A DNA stretch of 10,778 bases from an uncultured Lachnospiraceae bacterium (lineage in GTDB: Bacteria; Bacillota; Clostridia; Lachnospirales; Lachnospiraceae): the NCBI GenBank assembly GCA_934376945.1, contig CAKRPI010000078.1, positions 1-10,778 on the forward strand, in the 5' to 3' direction. Positions 1 through 6,138 of the stretch are shown here, one piece after another (the stretch's first letter is position 1; every line of letters starts with the position of its first letter). Below the pieces are notes generated by a model. The model saw only the letters and a list, made by a program, of their open reading frames with translations. It searched no databases and had not been told where the DNA came from. The position numbers were made by a program, and so were the translations under genes.

Positions 1-536
1 TTACAAACAATAAAAAGGACATCCTGCTTGTGACGAAATACGGACAGTGTATCCGTTTCCATGAGACGGATGTGCGTAAGACCGGTCGTACTTCGATGGG
101 GGTGATCGGAATGAATCTGTCAGACGGTGATGAGGTTGTTGCAATGCAGATGGATACGCAGGGAGAATATCTGCTGATCGCATCGGAGTACGGCATGGGC
201 AAACTGACTGAAATGTCTGAGTTTACGGCGCAGAATCGCGGCGGCAAGGGAATTAAGTGCTATAAGATCCTGGAAAAGACAGGAAATGTAGTCGGAGCCA
301 AGGCTGTGCATGCGGATAATGATATTATGATGATCAGCACGGAGGGTATCATCATTCAGATGGCCTGCGAGGATATTTCCGTGCTTGGCCGTGTGACAAG
401 CGGTGTGAAGCTGATGAGCCTTGATCCGGAAAAGGATGTGAAGGTGGCAAGCATTGCGCGGGTCAAGGATTCTGCAAAGAAGACGGAAGAGGATACGCTG
501 AAATCATTGGAAGAGGAACTGAAGAAGGAAGAATAA
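1..536 (+). CDS. gyrA: DNA gyrase subunit A, C-terminal part (5' end outside window)
   Basis: This is the last 177 codons of a reading frame open from the window edge (first full codon at base 3) to TAA at 534-536. The protein reads as the end of the GyrA C-terminal beta-pinwheel, which wraps DNA so that gyrase can introduce negative supercoils. Repeating blade segments are visible, such as DILLVTKYGQ, EYLLIASEYGMGKL and DIMMISTEGIIIQM, with the blade motif QNRGGKGIK between them. It ends in the charged, acidic tail typical of gyrases (KKTEEDTLKSLEEELKKEE). The breakage-reunion domain and catalytic Tyr lie upstream and cannot be seen. ParC has a related pinwheel; the long acidic tail and the number of visible blades favour GyrA. 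murT follows after 3 bases, so the two are probably co-transcribed. Confidence 0.9.
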   Translation, partial: TNNKKDILLVTKYGQCIRFHETDVRKTGRTSMGVIGMNLSDGDEVVAMQMDTQGEYLLIASEYGMGKLTEMSEFTAQNRGGKGIKCYKILEKTGNVVGAKAVHADNDIMMISTEGIIIQMACEDISVLGRVTSGVKLMSLDPEKDVKVASIARVKDSAKKTEEDTLKSLEEELKKEE

Positions 537-539
537 GAC

Positions 540-1883
540 ATGAGAGTACGAAGGCTGCTTGCCATATGGACTGCAAAGCTTGTTAGTACCGGCTGTAAAA
601 TGGCGGGAAAGCAGGGCGTGACACTGGCGGGAAAAATCGCGCTGAAGATCGATCCGAATATTCTGCACGACCTTGCATCGCAGGTGCGGGAAAAAATTTT
701 TGTGGTCTGCGGAACAAACGGGAAGACAACTACAAACAATCTGCTGTGCTCTGCGATTGAGTCAGAGGGGAAAAAGCTGGTCTGCAATCATACCGGCTCC
801 AACATGCTGGATGGTGTGGCGGCGGCTTTCGTCCTTGCGGCAAAAAATAACGGAAAGCTGGATGCGGATTACGCAAGCATCGAAATTGACGAGGCTTCCA
901 CGGTGCGGGTATTTCCGCATTTCAGGCCGGATTATATGGTGCTGACAAATCTGTTTCGTGACCAGCTGGACCGGTACGGTGAGATTGATATCACGATGAA
1001 GCTTCTGGACCGTGCGATGAAGATGGCACCTGAGATGAAGGTGATCGTGAACGGAGACGATGCACTTTCTGCATATCTTGCAATGGAAAGCGGAAATGCA
1101 TACGTGACATACGGTATACCGGAGCAGGTATTTGAACGGCAGGAGACCGGAGAGATCCGCGAGGGCCGGTTCTGTAAACGATGTGGAGAGCGGCTTTCCT
1201 ATGATTTTTATCATTACAGCCAGCTGGGCAGCTATCACTGCCCGCAATGCGGCTTTGCAAGGCCGGAGGCTGATTTTGCCGCGGAAGCGATCGATATGAC
1301 ACACGGATTACGTTTTGAAGTCCGGGAGAAGCAAAGCGGTGAAGTGACATCGATTGCAGTGAATTATCAGGGCTTTTATAATATTTATAATATTCTGGCT
1401 GCATACAGTGCGGCGCGCACGGGAGGACTTGCTCTTACCCGGTTTGAAAAGGTGTTGCAGGAATTCAATCCGCAGAACGGCCGCATGGAGCACTTTACGA
1501 TTGGAAATACAGAGGTGGTTCTGAATCTGGCGAAAAATCCGGCAGGATTTAACCAGAATATTTCAGCAGTAATGGAGGATGACAAAGAGAAGGACATCAT
1601 TATTGTCATTAACGACAATGCGCAGGACGGCACGGATATTTCCTGGCTGTGGGATGTGGATTTTGACCGGTTTGCGGATCCGTCCATCCATTCCATCACG
1701 GTCAGCGGCATCCGGTGTCAGGATATGCGGCTGCGTATGAAGTATGTGGATATTCCATGTCAGCTGGAAAATGATGTTGAAACTGCGATAAAAAAACGTG
1801 TGCAGGATGGCTGTGGTTCGCTGTATGTGCTGGTGAATTATACGGCGCTGTTTTCAACAAGAGGAATCCTGGCAAAGATGTGA
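540..1883 (+). CDS. murT: Lipid II isoglutaminyl synthase, Mur-ligase-like subunit MurT
   Basis: MurT forms a complex with GatD that uses ATP and ammonia from glutamine to amidate the alpha-carboxyl of D-Glu in lipid II, giving D-isoglutamine in the stem peptide. The 447-residue protein has the Mur-ligase ATP-binding loop CGTNGKTTT (residues 57-65), the central-domain stretch NLFRDQLDRYGE (137-148), and the zinc ribbon specific to MurT (Cys212, Cys215, Cys234, Cys237 in CxxC pairs). A DUF1727-type C-terminal domain starts near NLAKNPAGFNQ (329-339). The Asp-rich NDNAQDGTDISWLWD segment (358-372) is where the family's Asp that completes the GatD triad is expected; I did not assign the exact residue. 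An AAGGAA ribosome site at 525-530 serves ATG 540. It lies 3 bases after gyrA and upstream of gatD. Length is normal for the family and all expected motifs are present. Confidence 0.95.
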   Translation: MRVRRLLAIWTAKLVSTGCKMAGKQGVTLAGKIALKIDPNILHDLASQVREKIFVVCGTNGKTTTNNLLCSAIESEGKKLVCNHTGSNMLDGVAAAFVLAAKNNGKLDADYASIEIDEASTVRVFPHFRPDYMVLTNLFRDQLDRYGEIDITMKLLDRAMKMAPEMKVIVNGDDALSAYLAMESGNAYVTYGIPEQVFERQETGEIREGRFCKRCGERLSYDFYHYSQLGSYHCPQCGFARPEADFAAEAIDMTHGLRFEVREKQSGEVTSIAVNYQGFYNIYNILAAYSAARTGGLALTRFEKVLQEFNPQNGRMEHFTIGNTEVVLNLAKNPAGFNQNISAVMEDDKEKDIIIVINDNAQDGTDISWLWDVDFDRFADPSIHSITVSGIRCQDMRLRMKYVDIPCQLENDVETAIKKRVQDGCGSLYVLVNYTALFSTRGILAKM

Positions 1884-1923
1884 CAGCGCGAGAGTGCATG
1901 GAAAATGTTGTCTGAGAGGTATG

Positions 1924-1950
1924 GGTCATGACCTGTCAGAAGATTTCTGA
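1924..1950. repeat. Two adjacent short palindromes in the murT-gatD spacer
   Basis: The 114-base spacer between murT and gatD holds a perfect 10-base palindrome GGTCATGACC (1924-1933). Three bases later comes a perfect inverted repeat TCAGAA-GAT-TTCTGA (1936-1950). Neither is followed by a T tract, so they do not look like a terminator. They could be a binding site, an mRNA processing or stability structure, or chance. Only tiny ORFs of under 10 codons are in the spacer. Confidence 0.4.
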
Positions 1951-1997
1951 AGAAGGATGGCGCAGCGGGCAGGACAAAGAATTCTGGAGGAATCAAC

Positions 1998-2735
1998 ATG
2001 AAACTGAGGATTGGACATTTGTATCCGGATCTGCTGAATCTGTACGGAGACCGGGGGAACATTCAGTGCATGAAGAAACGGTGTGAGTGGCGCGGAATTG
2101 AGGCAGAGGTACAGGAATTTCAGCTGGATGATCCGGTGGATTTTTCCACGCTTGATATTGTGCTGCTCGGCGGCGGTTCAGACCGGGAGCAGATGCTGGT
2201 CTGCGAAAAGCTGCGGGGGATAAAGAAAAGCTTCCGGGATTACGTGGAGGATGGCGGAAGTGTGATTGCGGTGTGCGGCGGTTACCAGCTGCTGGGGCAT
2301 TACTACGATACGGATGACGGACGGATTGAGGGACTTTCTTTGGTGGATCTTTATACAGAGCAGGGAAGTCCGCGTCTGATTTCCAATATTGTGATAAAAA
2401 ACGATAAGCTGGAGCTTCCAATCGTGGGTTTTGAAAATCACGGAGGAAGAACGTATATCGGTGATAACCGGCCGCTTGGAAAAGTGCTGTACGGTTATGG
2501 CAATAATGAGAAGGACAAAGCAGAAGGGGTACTTTACAAAAACGTGATCGGGACGTATCTTCATGGTCCGCTTCTGCCGAAAAATCCGCATGTCTGTGAT
2601 CTGCTTCTGTCAAATGCATTGGAGCGAAAATACGGGGTAAGCGAGCTTGCTTTGCTGGATGACAGTCAGGAGCTTGAGGCAAACCGCTATATCGTGGATC
2701 GGTTTGTATCGGGAGCAGAGAACCGGAAACACTGA
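1998..2735 (+). CDS. gatD: Lipid II isoglutaminyl synthase, glutamine amidotransferase subunit GatD
   Basis: GatD is the class I (CobB/CobQ-like) glutaminase that releases ammonia from glutamine for MurT, at the cytoplasmic face of the membrane where lipid II is made. The 245-residue protein starts with the typical MKLRIGHLYPDLLNLYGDRGN. The nucleophile elbow is AVCGGYQLLG, with catalytic Cys93, and the catalytic His189 is in GTYLHGPLLPKNP. Both sit almost exactly where the S. aureus GatD residues (Cys94, His189) are reported. The third triad residue is supplied by MurT in the family. The start at ATG 1998 is supported by a GGAGG ribosome site at 1986-1990 and by family length. Linkage to murT fits an obligate two-subunit enzyme; no cobyrinate or other cobalamin genes are nearby, which argues against CobB/CobQ. 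Confidence 0.95.
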   Translation: MKLRIGHLYPDLLNLYGDRGNIQCMKKRCEWRGIEAEVQEFQLDDPVDFSTLDIVLLGGGSDREQMLVCEKLRGIKKSFRDYVEDGGSVIAVCGGYQLLGHYYDTDDGRIEGLSLVDLYTEQGSPRLISNIVIKNDKLELPIVGFENHGGRTYIGDNRPLGKVLYGYGNNEKDKAEGVLYKNVIGTYLHGPLLPKNPHVCDLLLSNALERKYGVSELALLDDSQELEANRYIVDRFVSGAENRKH

Positions 2736-2782
2736 AGAGTGCACAGAAAAGCTTATGTCTTTGAAGTAAAGTTGAGAATATT

Positions 2783-2804
2783 TGACGTTTTTGTAAAAAT
2801 GTCA
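2783..2804. repeat. 22-base near-perfect palindrome upstream of the metK promoter
   Basis: TGACGTTTTT and AAAAATGTCA are 10-base arms separated by GT. They are perfectly complementary except for one G/T position. The palindrome ends 11 bases before the TTGACA hexamer at 2816. Its symmetry and position resemble an operator or activator site for a dimeric regulator, but it matches no binding motif I can name. It is not a normal terminator, because the T run is inside the 5' arm rather than after the stem. Confidence 0.45.
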
Positions 2805-2815
2805 GGTTAAACTAC

Positions 2816-2844
2816 TTGACAAACAGCCGGAAACGCTGTAGGTT
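2816..2844 (+). promoter_or_regulatory. Probable sigma-A promoter for the metK leader
   Basis: A perfect -35 hexamer TTGACA lies at 2816-2821. With a 17-base spacer, the -10 position is TAGGTT (2839-2844), a weak match. The better-looking TTATAT (2843-2848) would need a 21-base spacer. The location, about 60 bases ahead of the riboswitch, is right for the leader transcript. The -35 call is good; the exact -10 is uncertain. Confidence 0.45.
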
Positions 2845-2904
2845 ATATCAGAACTGACCGATCAGAACAATCGGATTCAGGAAACCAGAAAAATAGATGC
2901 TTTT

Positions 2905-3004
2905 CTCTTATTCAGAGTGGTGGAGGTACATAGGACCTGAGAAGCCACGGCAACCCCGTTTATGGAAGGTGCCAACCTGAGCGAGTAAACTCGAACAATA
3001 AGGG
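2905..3004 (+). ncRNA. SAM-I (S-box) riboswitch aptamer
   Basis: The sequence follows the S-box consensus from end to end. P1 pairs CTCTTATT (2905-2912) with AATAAGGG (2997-3004), 8 pairs including one G-U. The conserved core segments CAGAGTGGTGGAGG, CCTGAGAAGCC, CGGCAACC and GGTGCCAACCTG follow in order. P4 is CGAG-TAAA-CTCG (2982-2993). In the known family, SAM binding stabilises P1, which prevents antitermination and turns the downstream gene off. Here that gene is metK, encoding SAM synthetase, giving direct product feedback. The aptamer looks intact, with no missing core element that I can see. Confidence 0.93.
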
Positions 3005-3034
3005 GATTTGATGAGTGATTATTAAGTCCGCCTT
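3000..3034 (+). promoter_or_regulatory. Predicted antiterminator helix of the SAM riboswitch
   Basis: Bases 3000-3012 can pair with 3021-3034: GGATTTGAT (3004-3012) with ATTAAGTCC (3021-3029), two of the nine pairs being G-U wobbles, then a bulged G3030, then AAGG (3000-3003) with CCTT (3031-3034). This helix uses the 3' strand of P1 (2997-3004) and the 5' strand of the terminator (3027-3032). It therefore excludes both, as expected for an S-box expression platform. The pairing was worked out by eye. Confidence 0.6.
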
Positions 3035-3052
3035 TTTGGGGCGGATTTTTTT
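3027..3052 (+). terminator. Intrinsic terminator of the SAM riboswitch
   Basis: TCCGCC (3027-3032) pairs with GGCGGA (3040-3045) across a 7-base loop, followed directly by seven T residues (3046-3052). This is the OFF state of the riboswitch when SAM is abundant. The T tract doubles as the start of the inverted-repeat element at 3048-3116. Confidence 0.9.
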
Positions 3053-3116
3053 ATGACATTTTATGGCACAGGAATCATAGTTGAGGGCTTTTGACCCTGG
3101 CATCATGTCATAAAAA
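3048..3116. repeat. Inverted-repeat element, copy A, in the metK leader
   Basis: The 69-base element is bounded by exact 12-base inverted repeats, TTTTTATGACAT (3048-3059) and ATGTCATAAAAA (3105-3116). An inner hairpin AGGG-CTTTTGA-CCCT lies at 3084-3098. Bases 3086-3106 are an exact reverse complement of 4413-4433, inside the larger element downstream of metK (copy B). Both copies also contain GCACAGGA and TTTTATGGC on the plus strand. It sits between the riboswitch terminator and the ribosome site, so it is in the mRNA only after antitermination. It encodes no visible protein. It looks like a small non-autonomous palindromic repeat, or a second leader structure. Confidence 0.65.
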
Positions 3117-3144
3117 TTAGGGAAAAAGCATACCACAAGACAAA

Positions 3145-3151
3145 GAAAGGA
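3145..3151 (+). promoter_or_regulatory. metK ribosome binding site, favours the second ATG
   Basis: GAAAGGA is the only Shine-Dalgarno-like sequence before metK. It ends 2 bases before ATG 3154 but 8 bases before ATG 3160. Normal spacing therefore selects 3160, giving an N-terminus [10 protein letters not shown] that matches the family. Confidence 0.7.
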
Positions 3152-3159
3152 AAATGAAA

Positions 3160-4347
3160 ATGGACAAGAGATTATTTACATCCGAATCCGTAACCGAAGG
3201 ACATCCGGACAAAATGTGTGATCAGATTTCAGATGCGATTCTGGATGCACTGCTTGAGCAGGATCCGATGAGCCGTGTAGCCTGCGAGACTGCAACAACG
3301 ACCGGCCTTGTACTGGTTATGGGAGAGATCACGACAAAGGCATACGTTGATATTCAGAAGGTTGTTCGTGATACGGTGCGTGAGATTGGATATACAAGAG
3401 GAAAATACGGTTTTGACGCAGAAACCTGCGCTGTTATCACTGCGATCGATGAGCAGTCTACCGATATTGCGATGGGTGTTGACAAGGCTCTGGAAGCAAA
3501 AGAAAATCAGATGAGTGATGAGGAAATTGAAGCGATCGGCGCCGGAGATCAGGGTATGATGTTCGGATATGCAACAAATGAGACGGATGAGTATATGCCG
3601 TATCCGATTGCACTGGCACAGAAGCTTGCACTTCAGCTGACCAAGGTACGTAAGGACGGTACGCTGACCTACCTTCGTCCGGATGGAAAAACTCAGGTTA
3701 CGGTAGAGTATGATGAAAACGGAAAACCGGCAAGACTGGACGCAGTCGTTCTTTCCACGCAGCATGATCCGGAGGTAACACAGGAACAGATCCATGCTGA
3801 TATTAAGAAGTATGTGTTTGACGAGATTCTTCCGCAGGATATGGTAGACGAAAACACAAAGTTTTTCGTAAATCCGACCGGACGTTTTGTTATCGGCGGA
3901 CCGCACGGAGACAGCGGTCTGACCGGACGTAAGATCATTGTAGATACGTATGGCGGATACGGAAGACACGGCGGCGGAGCATTCTCCGGAAAAGACTGCA
4001 CCAAGGTAGACCGTTCTGCAGCATATGCAGCACGCTATGTGGCAAAGAATATCGTTGCAGCAGGCCTGGCTGATAAATGTGAAATCCAGCTGTCGTATGC
4101 AATCGGTGTGGCAAGACCGACTTCAATCATGGCAGATACGTTCGGTACCGGAAAGGTATCTGATGAGAAGCTGACAGAGATTATCCGTGAGCACTTTGAT
4201 CTGCGTCCGGCAGGGATCATCAAAATGTTGGATCTGCGTCGTCCGATCTACAAGCAGACAGCGGCATACGGACATTTTGGCCGTCATGATCTGGATCTTC
4301 CGTGGGAGAAGCTGGATAAGGTGGAAGAGCTGAAAAAGTACCTGTAA
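3160..4347 (+). CDS. metK: S-adenosylmethionine synthetase (methionine adenosyltransferase)
   Basis: MetK makes S-adenosylmethionine from methionine and ATP, releasing phosphate and diphosphate; it is a cytosolic tetramer needing Mg2+ and K+. From the preferred start at ATG 3160 the protein is 395 residues, the usual size. Signature motifs are all present: GHPDK (14-18, with His15 and Asp17 of the active site), the ATP-binding [12 protein letters not shown] (127-138), [19 protein letters not shown] (241-259), and the glycine-rich P-loop-like [16 protein letters not shown] (271-286). ATG 3154 would add Met-Lys but is only 2 bases from the ribosome site. The gene is monocistronic by appearance: its own promoter and SAM-I riboswitch lie upstream and a strong terminator follows at 4381. 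The SAM riboswitch closes a feedback loop on the enzyme's own product. Confidence 0.98.
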   Translation: MDKRLFTSESVTEGHPDKMCDQISDAILDALLEQDPMSRVACETATTTGLVLVMGEITTKAYVDIQKVVRDTVREIGYTRGKYGFDAETCAVITAIDEQSTDIAMGVDKALEAKENQMSDEEIEAIGAGDQGMMFGYATNETDEYMPYPIALAQKLALQLTKVRKDGTLTYLRPDGKTQVTVEYDENGKPARLDAVVLSTQHDPEVTQEQIHADIKKYVFDEILPQDMVDENTKFFVNPTGRFVIGGPHGDSGLTGRKIIVDTYGGYGRHGGGAFSGKDCTKVDRSAAYAARYVAKNIVAAGLADKCEIQLSYAIGVARPTSIMADTFGTGKVSDEKLTEIIREHFDLRPAGIIKMLDLRRPIYKQTAAYGHFGRHDLDLPWEKLDKVEELKKYL

Positions 4348-4380
4348 AAGCTGGTAAGAAAAAATGATAAGAAAAAAAAG

Positions 4381-4412
4381 AGGGTGACATCTTAGGATGC
4401 TGCCCTTTTTTT
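4381..4412 (+). terminator. Intrinsic terminator of metK
   Basis: AGGGTGACATC (4381-4391) pairs with GATGCTGCCCT (4396-4406) around a TTAG loop, with two G-U wobbles and one A-C mismatch in the middle of the stem. A run of seven T follows (4406-4412). The A-rich sequence just upstream (4371-4379) could let it work on the opposite strand too, although no minus-strand gene needs it. Confidence 0.85.
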
Positions 4413-4502
4413 ATGATGCCAGGGTCAAAAGCCTGAAACCACGATGTGCTTGCACAGGAGTGGTTTTATGGCTTAATGACCCGCCCCGGTATGAGCATAA
4501 AA
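4409..4502. repeat. 94-base palindromic element, copy B, downstream of metK
   Basis: Nearly the whole element folds on itself. Nested pairs, outside to inside, are: TTTTATG (4409-4415) with CATAAAA (4496-4502); ATGCC (4416-4420) with GGTAT (4488-4492); GGGTCA (4422-4427) with TGACCC (4477-4482); AAGCC (4429-4433) with GGCTT (4470-4474); AAACCAC (4436-4442) with GTGGTTT (4460-4466); TGTG (4445-4448) with CACA (4453-4456), loop CTTG. Bases 4413-4433 are the exact reverse complement of 3086-3106 in copy A. Its left end is shared with the T tract of the metK terminator. The structure suggests a small hairpin-type mobile repeat or a structured RNA. No coding capacity is evident. Confidence 0.7.
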
Positions 4503-4520
4503 GTGGAGCGCAAGCTTCAC
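4503..4520 (+). repeat. Short hairpin with GCAA tetraloop next to copy B
   Basis: GTGGAGC (4503-4509) and GCTTCAC (4514-4520) form 7 pairs, one of them G-U, closing a GCAA loop. GCAA is a GNRA tetraloop, a hallmark of RNA rather than DNA function. The hairpin starts immediately where the palindromic element ends, so the two may form one RNA or one repeat unit. Confidence 0.55.
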
Positions 4521-4598
4521 GATAGAAAAAAGTTTTTACCTGTTTTACAAAATTTTTATAAATATATTGATTGTTTAGAGGAAAAGCGGTTTGGAGTG

Positions 4599-4607
4599 TG
4601 TTATACT
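4599..4607 (+). promoter_or_regulatory. Extended -10 promoter for the two-component operon
   Basis: TG-T-TATACT (4599-4607) is a good extended -10 element, 41 bases before the kinase start. No clear -35 is found at normal spacing, which the TGn extension can compensate for. A 5-base inverted repeat GCGGT (4586-4590) / ACCGC (4610-4614) surrounds the -10 and could be an operator. AT-rich sequence lies upstream. Confidence 0.55.
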
Positions 4608-4647
4608 TTACCGCAGATAAAAGGATGGAAACGGAAGGAAATAGGAG

Positions 4648-6138
4648 ATGAAATTAAAGACAAGACTGATCATCGCATTTTTTGTAATTCTGTTTGTACC
4701 GTTTCTGATGTTTGGAATTGCTTTTCTGGGTTTTTCGAAATATCAGATGCAGGCAATCGAGCAGAGCTACGGTGTGCCGGTGTCGTGGGATACATTGTCG
4801 GATACAATGCAGGTGATCGGAAAATCGACGCAGAAGGTATTTGAAAAGCTTAAAATGCAGGCAGAGCAGGATCCGGATCAGTTTCTGGATGAAGCGTATC
4901 TGGAAAAGATGAACCTTGAAATGGAGGAGCAGCCGGCGTATCTGCTTGTGCGCAAAGATAATGAGCTTTATTATAATGGGTCAGGAGAAAATGTCTCAAA
5001 GCTTTTTTCGGAGCTTCCGGCATTTCGGGAATTCAGCAGCTCCTCAGACGGAGGGTCTTATATCGGCAAGGATGTCAAGGCGTTTGTAAAGCAGCTGGAT
5101 GTGGAATTTTCAGACGGAAGCGAGGGCAGTGTTTTTATTATTTCATCAACGAAAAAGATCGTGACACAGACGAAGCATCTGCTGATGGATCTGCTGCTGT
5201 CAATCGTTGTGATCCTGTTTTTTACAGCTGCACTTTTGACGATCTGGATTTATACCGGGATCAACACACCGCTTAAGAAGCTTTCAGAGGCAACGGAGCG
5301 AATCAAAAATGAGGATTTTGATTTTGAACTGAACGAAACAGGAAAGGATGAGATCAGTGAACTGTGCCGCGATTTCGATGAGATGCGGATCCGGCTGAAA
5401 AATCAGGCTGAGGAAAAGGAAGCCTTTGACCGGCAGAGCAAGGAGCTGATCAGTAATATTTCACACGATCTGAAGACGCCGATCACGGCAGTAAAGGGAT
5501 ACGTGGAAGGCATTATGGACGGAGTAGCTGATACACCGGAAAAAATGGACCGGTATATCAGAACGATTTACGTCAAAGCAAATGATATGGACCGGCTTAT
5601 CAATGAGCTTACGTTTTATTCTAAAATTGACACGAACCGCATCCCATATCATTTCAGCCAGCTGAATGTGACGGAATATTTTGATGATTGTGCAGATGAT
5701 GTAGGACTGGATCTAAGAGAACGCCAGATTGCGTTTACCTACATGAATACGATCGATCCGGAGACCATGATCATTGCAGATGCGGAACAGCTGACGCGTG
5801 TTATCAACAACATTATCGGAAATTCTGTCAAATATATGGATAAGGCGAAGAAAAAAGTGGAGCTGCGTGTAAAGGATGCAGGTGATTTTATCCAGGTGGA
5901 AATTGAAGACAACGGAAAAGGAATCCCGACCAGAGAGCTGGTGTCGGTTTTTGACCGGTTTTACCGGACGGATACCTCGCGTAATTCCGCGCAGGGCGGA
6001 AGCGGAATCGGGCTTTCTATCGTGAAAAAGATTGTCGAGGATCATGGAGGAAGAATCTGGGCAAACAGCAAGCTTGGAGAAGGAACAACGATGAGTTTTG
6101 TTATCAGAAAATATCAGGAGGTGCCGGCAGGTGAGTAA
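4648..6138 (+). CDS. Membrane sensor histidine kinase (HAMP, HisKA, HATPase_c)
   Basis: This 496-residue protein is an orthodox two-component sensor. A first membrane helix (about 7-29) and a second (about 181-203) bracket an extracytoplasmic domain of about 150 residues whose ligand I cannot infer. A HAMP linker follows (about 203-255). The dimerisation/phosphoacceptor helix contains ISHDLKTPITAVKGY with His273. The ATPase domain has the N box around NNIIGNSVKY (387-396), G1 DNGKGIP (421-427), the F-box DRFYR (436-440) and G2 GGSGIGLS (450-457). The AAGGAA at 4635-4640 gives good spacing to ATG 4648; the nearer AGGAG abuts the ATG and is too close. It overlaps the response regulator gene by 8 bases, so they form a pair. 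Placing the kinase gene before the regulator is the less usual order. All catalytic motifs are intact. Confidence 0.95.
   Translation: MKLKTRLIIAFFVILFVPFLMFGIAFLGFSKYQMQAIEQSYGVPVSWDTLSDTMQVIGKSTQKVFEKLKMQAEQDPDQFLDEAYLEKMNLEMEEQPAYLLVRKDNELYYNGSGENVSKLFSELPAFREFSSSSDGGSYIGKDVKAFVKQLDVEFSDGSEGSVFIISSTKKIVTQTKHLLMDLLLSIVVILFFTAALLTIWIYTGINTPLKKLSEATERIKNEDFDFELNETGKDEISELCRDFDEMRIRLKNQAEEKEAFDRQSKELISNISHDLKTPITAVKGYVEGIMDGVADTPEKMDRYIRTIYVKANDMDRLINELTFYSKIDTNRIPYHFSQLNVTEYFDDCADDVGLDLRERQIAFTYMNTIDPETMIIADAEQLTRVINNIIGNSVKYMDKAKKKVELRVKDAGDFIQVEIEDNGKGIPTRELVSVFDRFYRTDTSRNSAQGGSGIGLSIVKKIVEDHGGRIWANSKLGEGTTMSFVIRKYQEVPAGE
6116..6121 (+). promoter_or_regulatory. Ribosome binding site deciding the response regulator start
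   Basis: AGGAGG lies inside the kinase coding end, 9 bases before GTG 6131. The in-frame ATG at 6098 lies upstream of this site and would add eleven residues (MLSENIRRCRQ) not expected before a receiver domain. The site therefore selects the GTG. Confidence 0.75.

Larger units (their letters stand above)
2736..3159 (+). other. 424-base gatD-metK intergenic region / metK leader
   Basis: This gene-free stretch holds, in order: about 45 bases with no visible signal and no convincing terminator for gatD; a near-perfect palindrome at 2783-2804; a probable promoter at 2816-2844; the SAM-I riboswitch (2905-3004) with antiterminator and terminator segments to 3052; a 69-base inverted-repeat element (3048-3116); and the metK ribosome site (3145-3151). 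The pieces are listed separately. The riboswitch makes methionine/SAM control of metK by premature termination the obvious mode of regulation. Confidence 0.85.
4348..4647 (+). other. 300-base metK-kinase intergenic region
   Basis: This stretch has no convincing gene. It holds the metK terminator (4381-4412), the large palindromic element copy B (4409-4502), a GCAA-loop hairpin (4503-4520), an AT-rich run (about 4525-4570) and the probable promoter of the two-component operon (4599-4607). An ORF can be drawn from 4446 across it, but it runs through the hairpins and into the kinase in another frame and looks spurious. Confidence 0.8.

Noticed and set aside
1993..2682. 229-codon minus-strand ORF opposite gatD
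   Set aside because: It is antisense to an intact gatD with catalytic residues in place; the composition (His, Pro, Arg, Ser rich) is that of a shadow frame.
2782..2813. TTGACG with TTAAAC as a second promoter for the metK leader
   Set aside because: Spacing is 19 bases or more and the -10 match is poor; the hexamer is part of the palindrome at 2783-2804.
3229..3969. 246-codon minus-strand ORF opposite metK
   Set aside because: It is a shadow of the strongly supported metK frame, rich in Cys, Ile, Leu and Arg with no motif and no promoter.
4446..4844. 132-codon plus-strand ORF between metK and the kinase
   Set aside because: It runs through the palindromic element, the GCAA hairpin and the promoter, then overlaps the kinase in another frame. 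It has no good ribosome site, and the protein resembles nothing I recognise.
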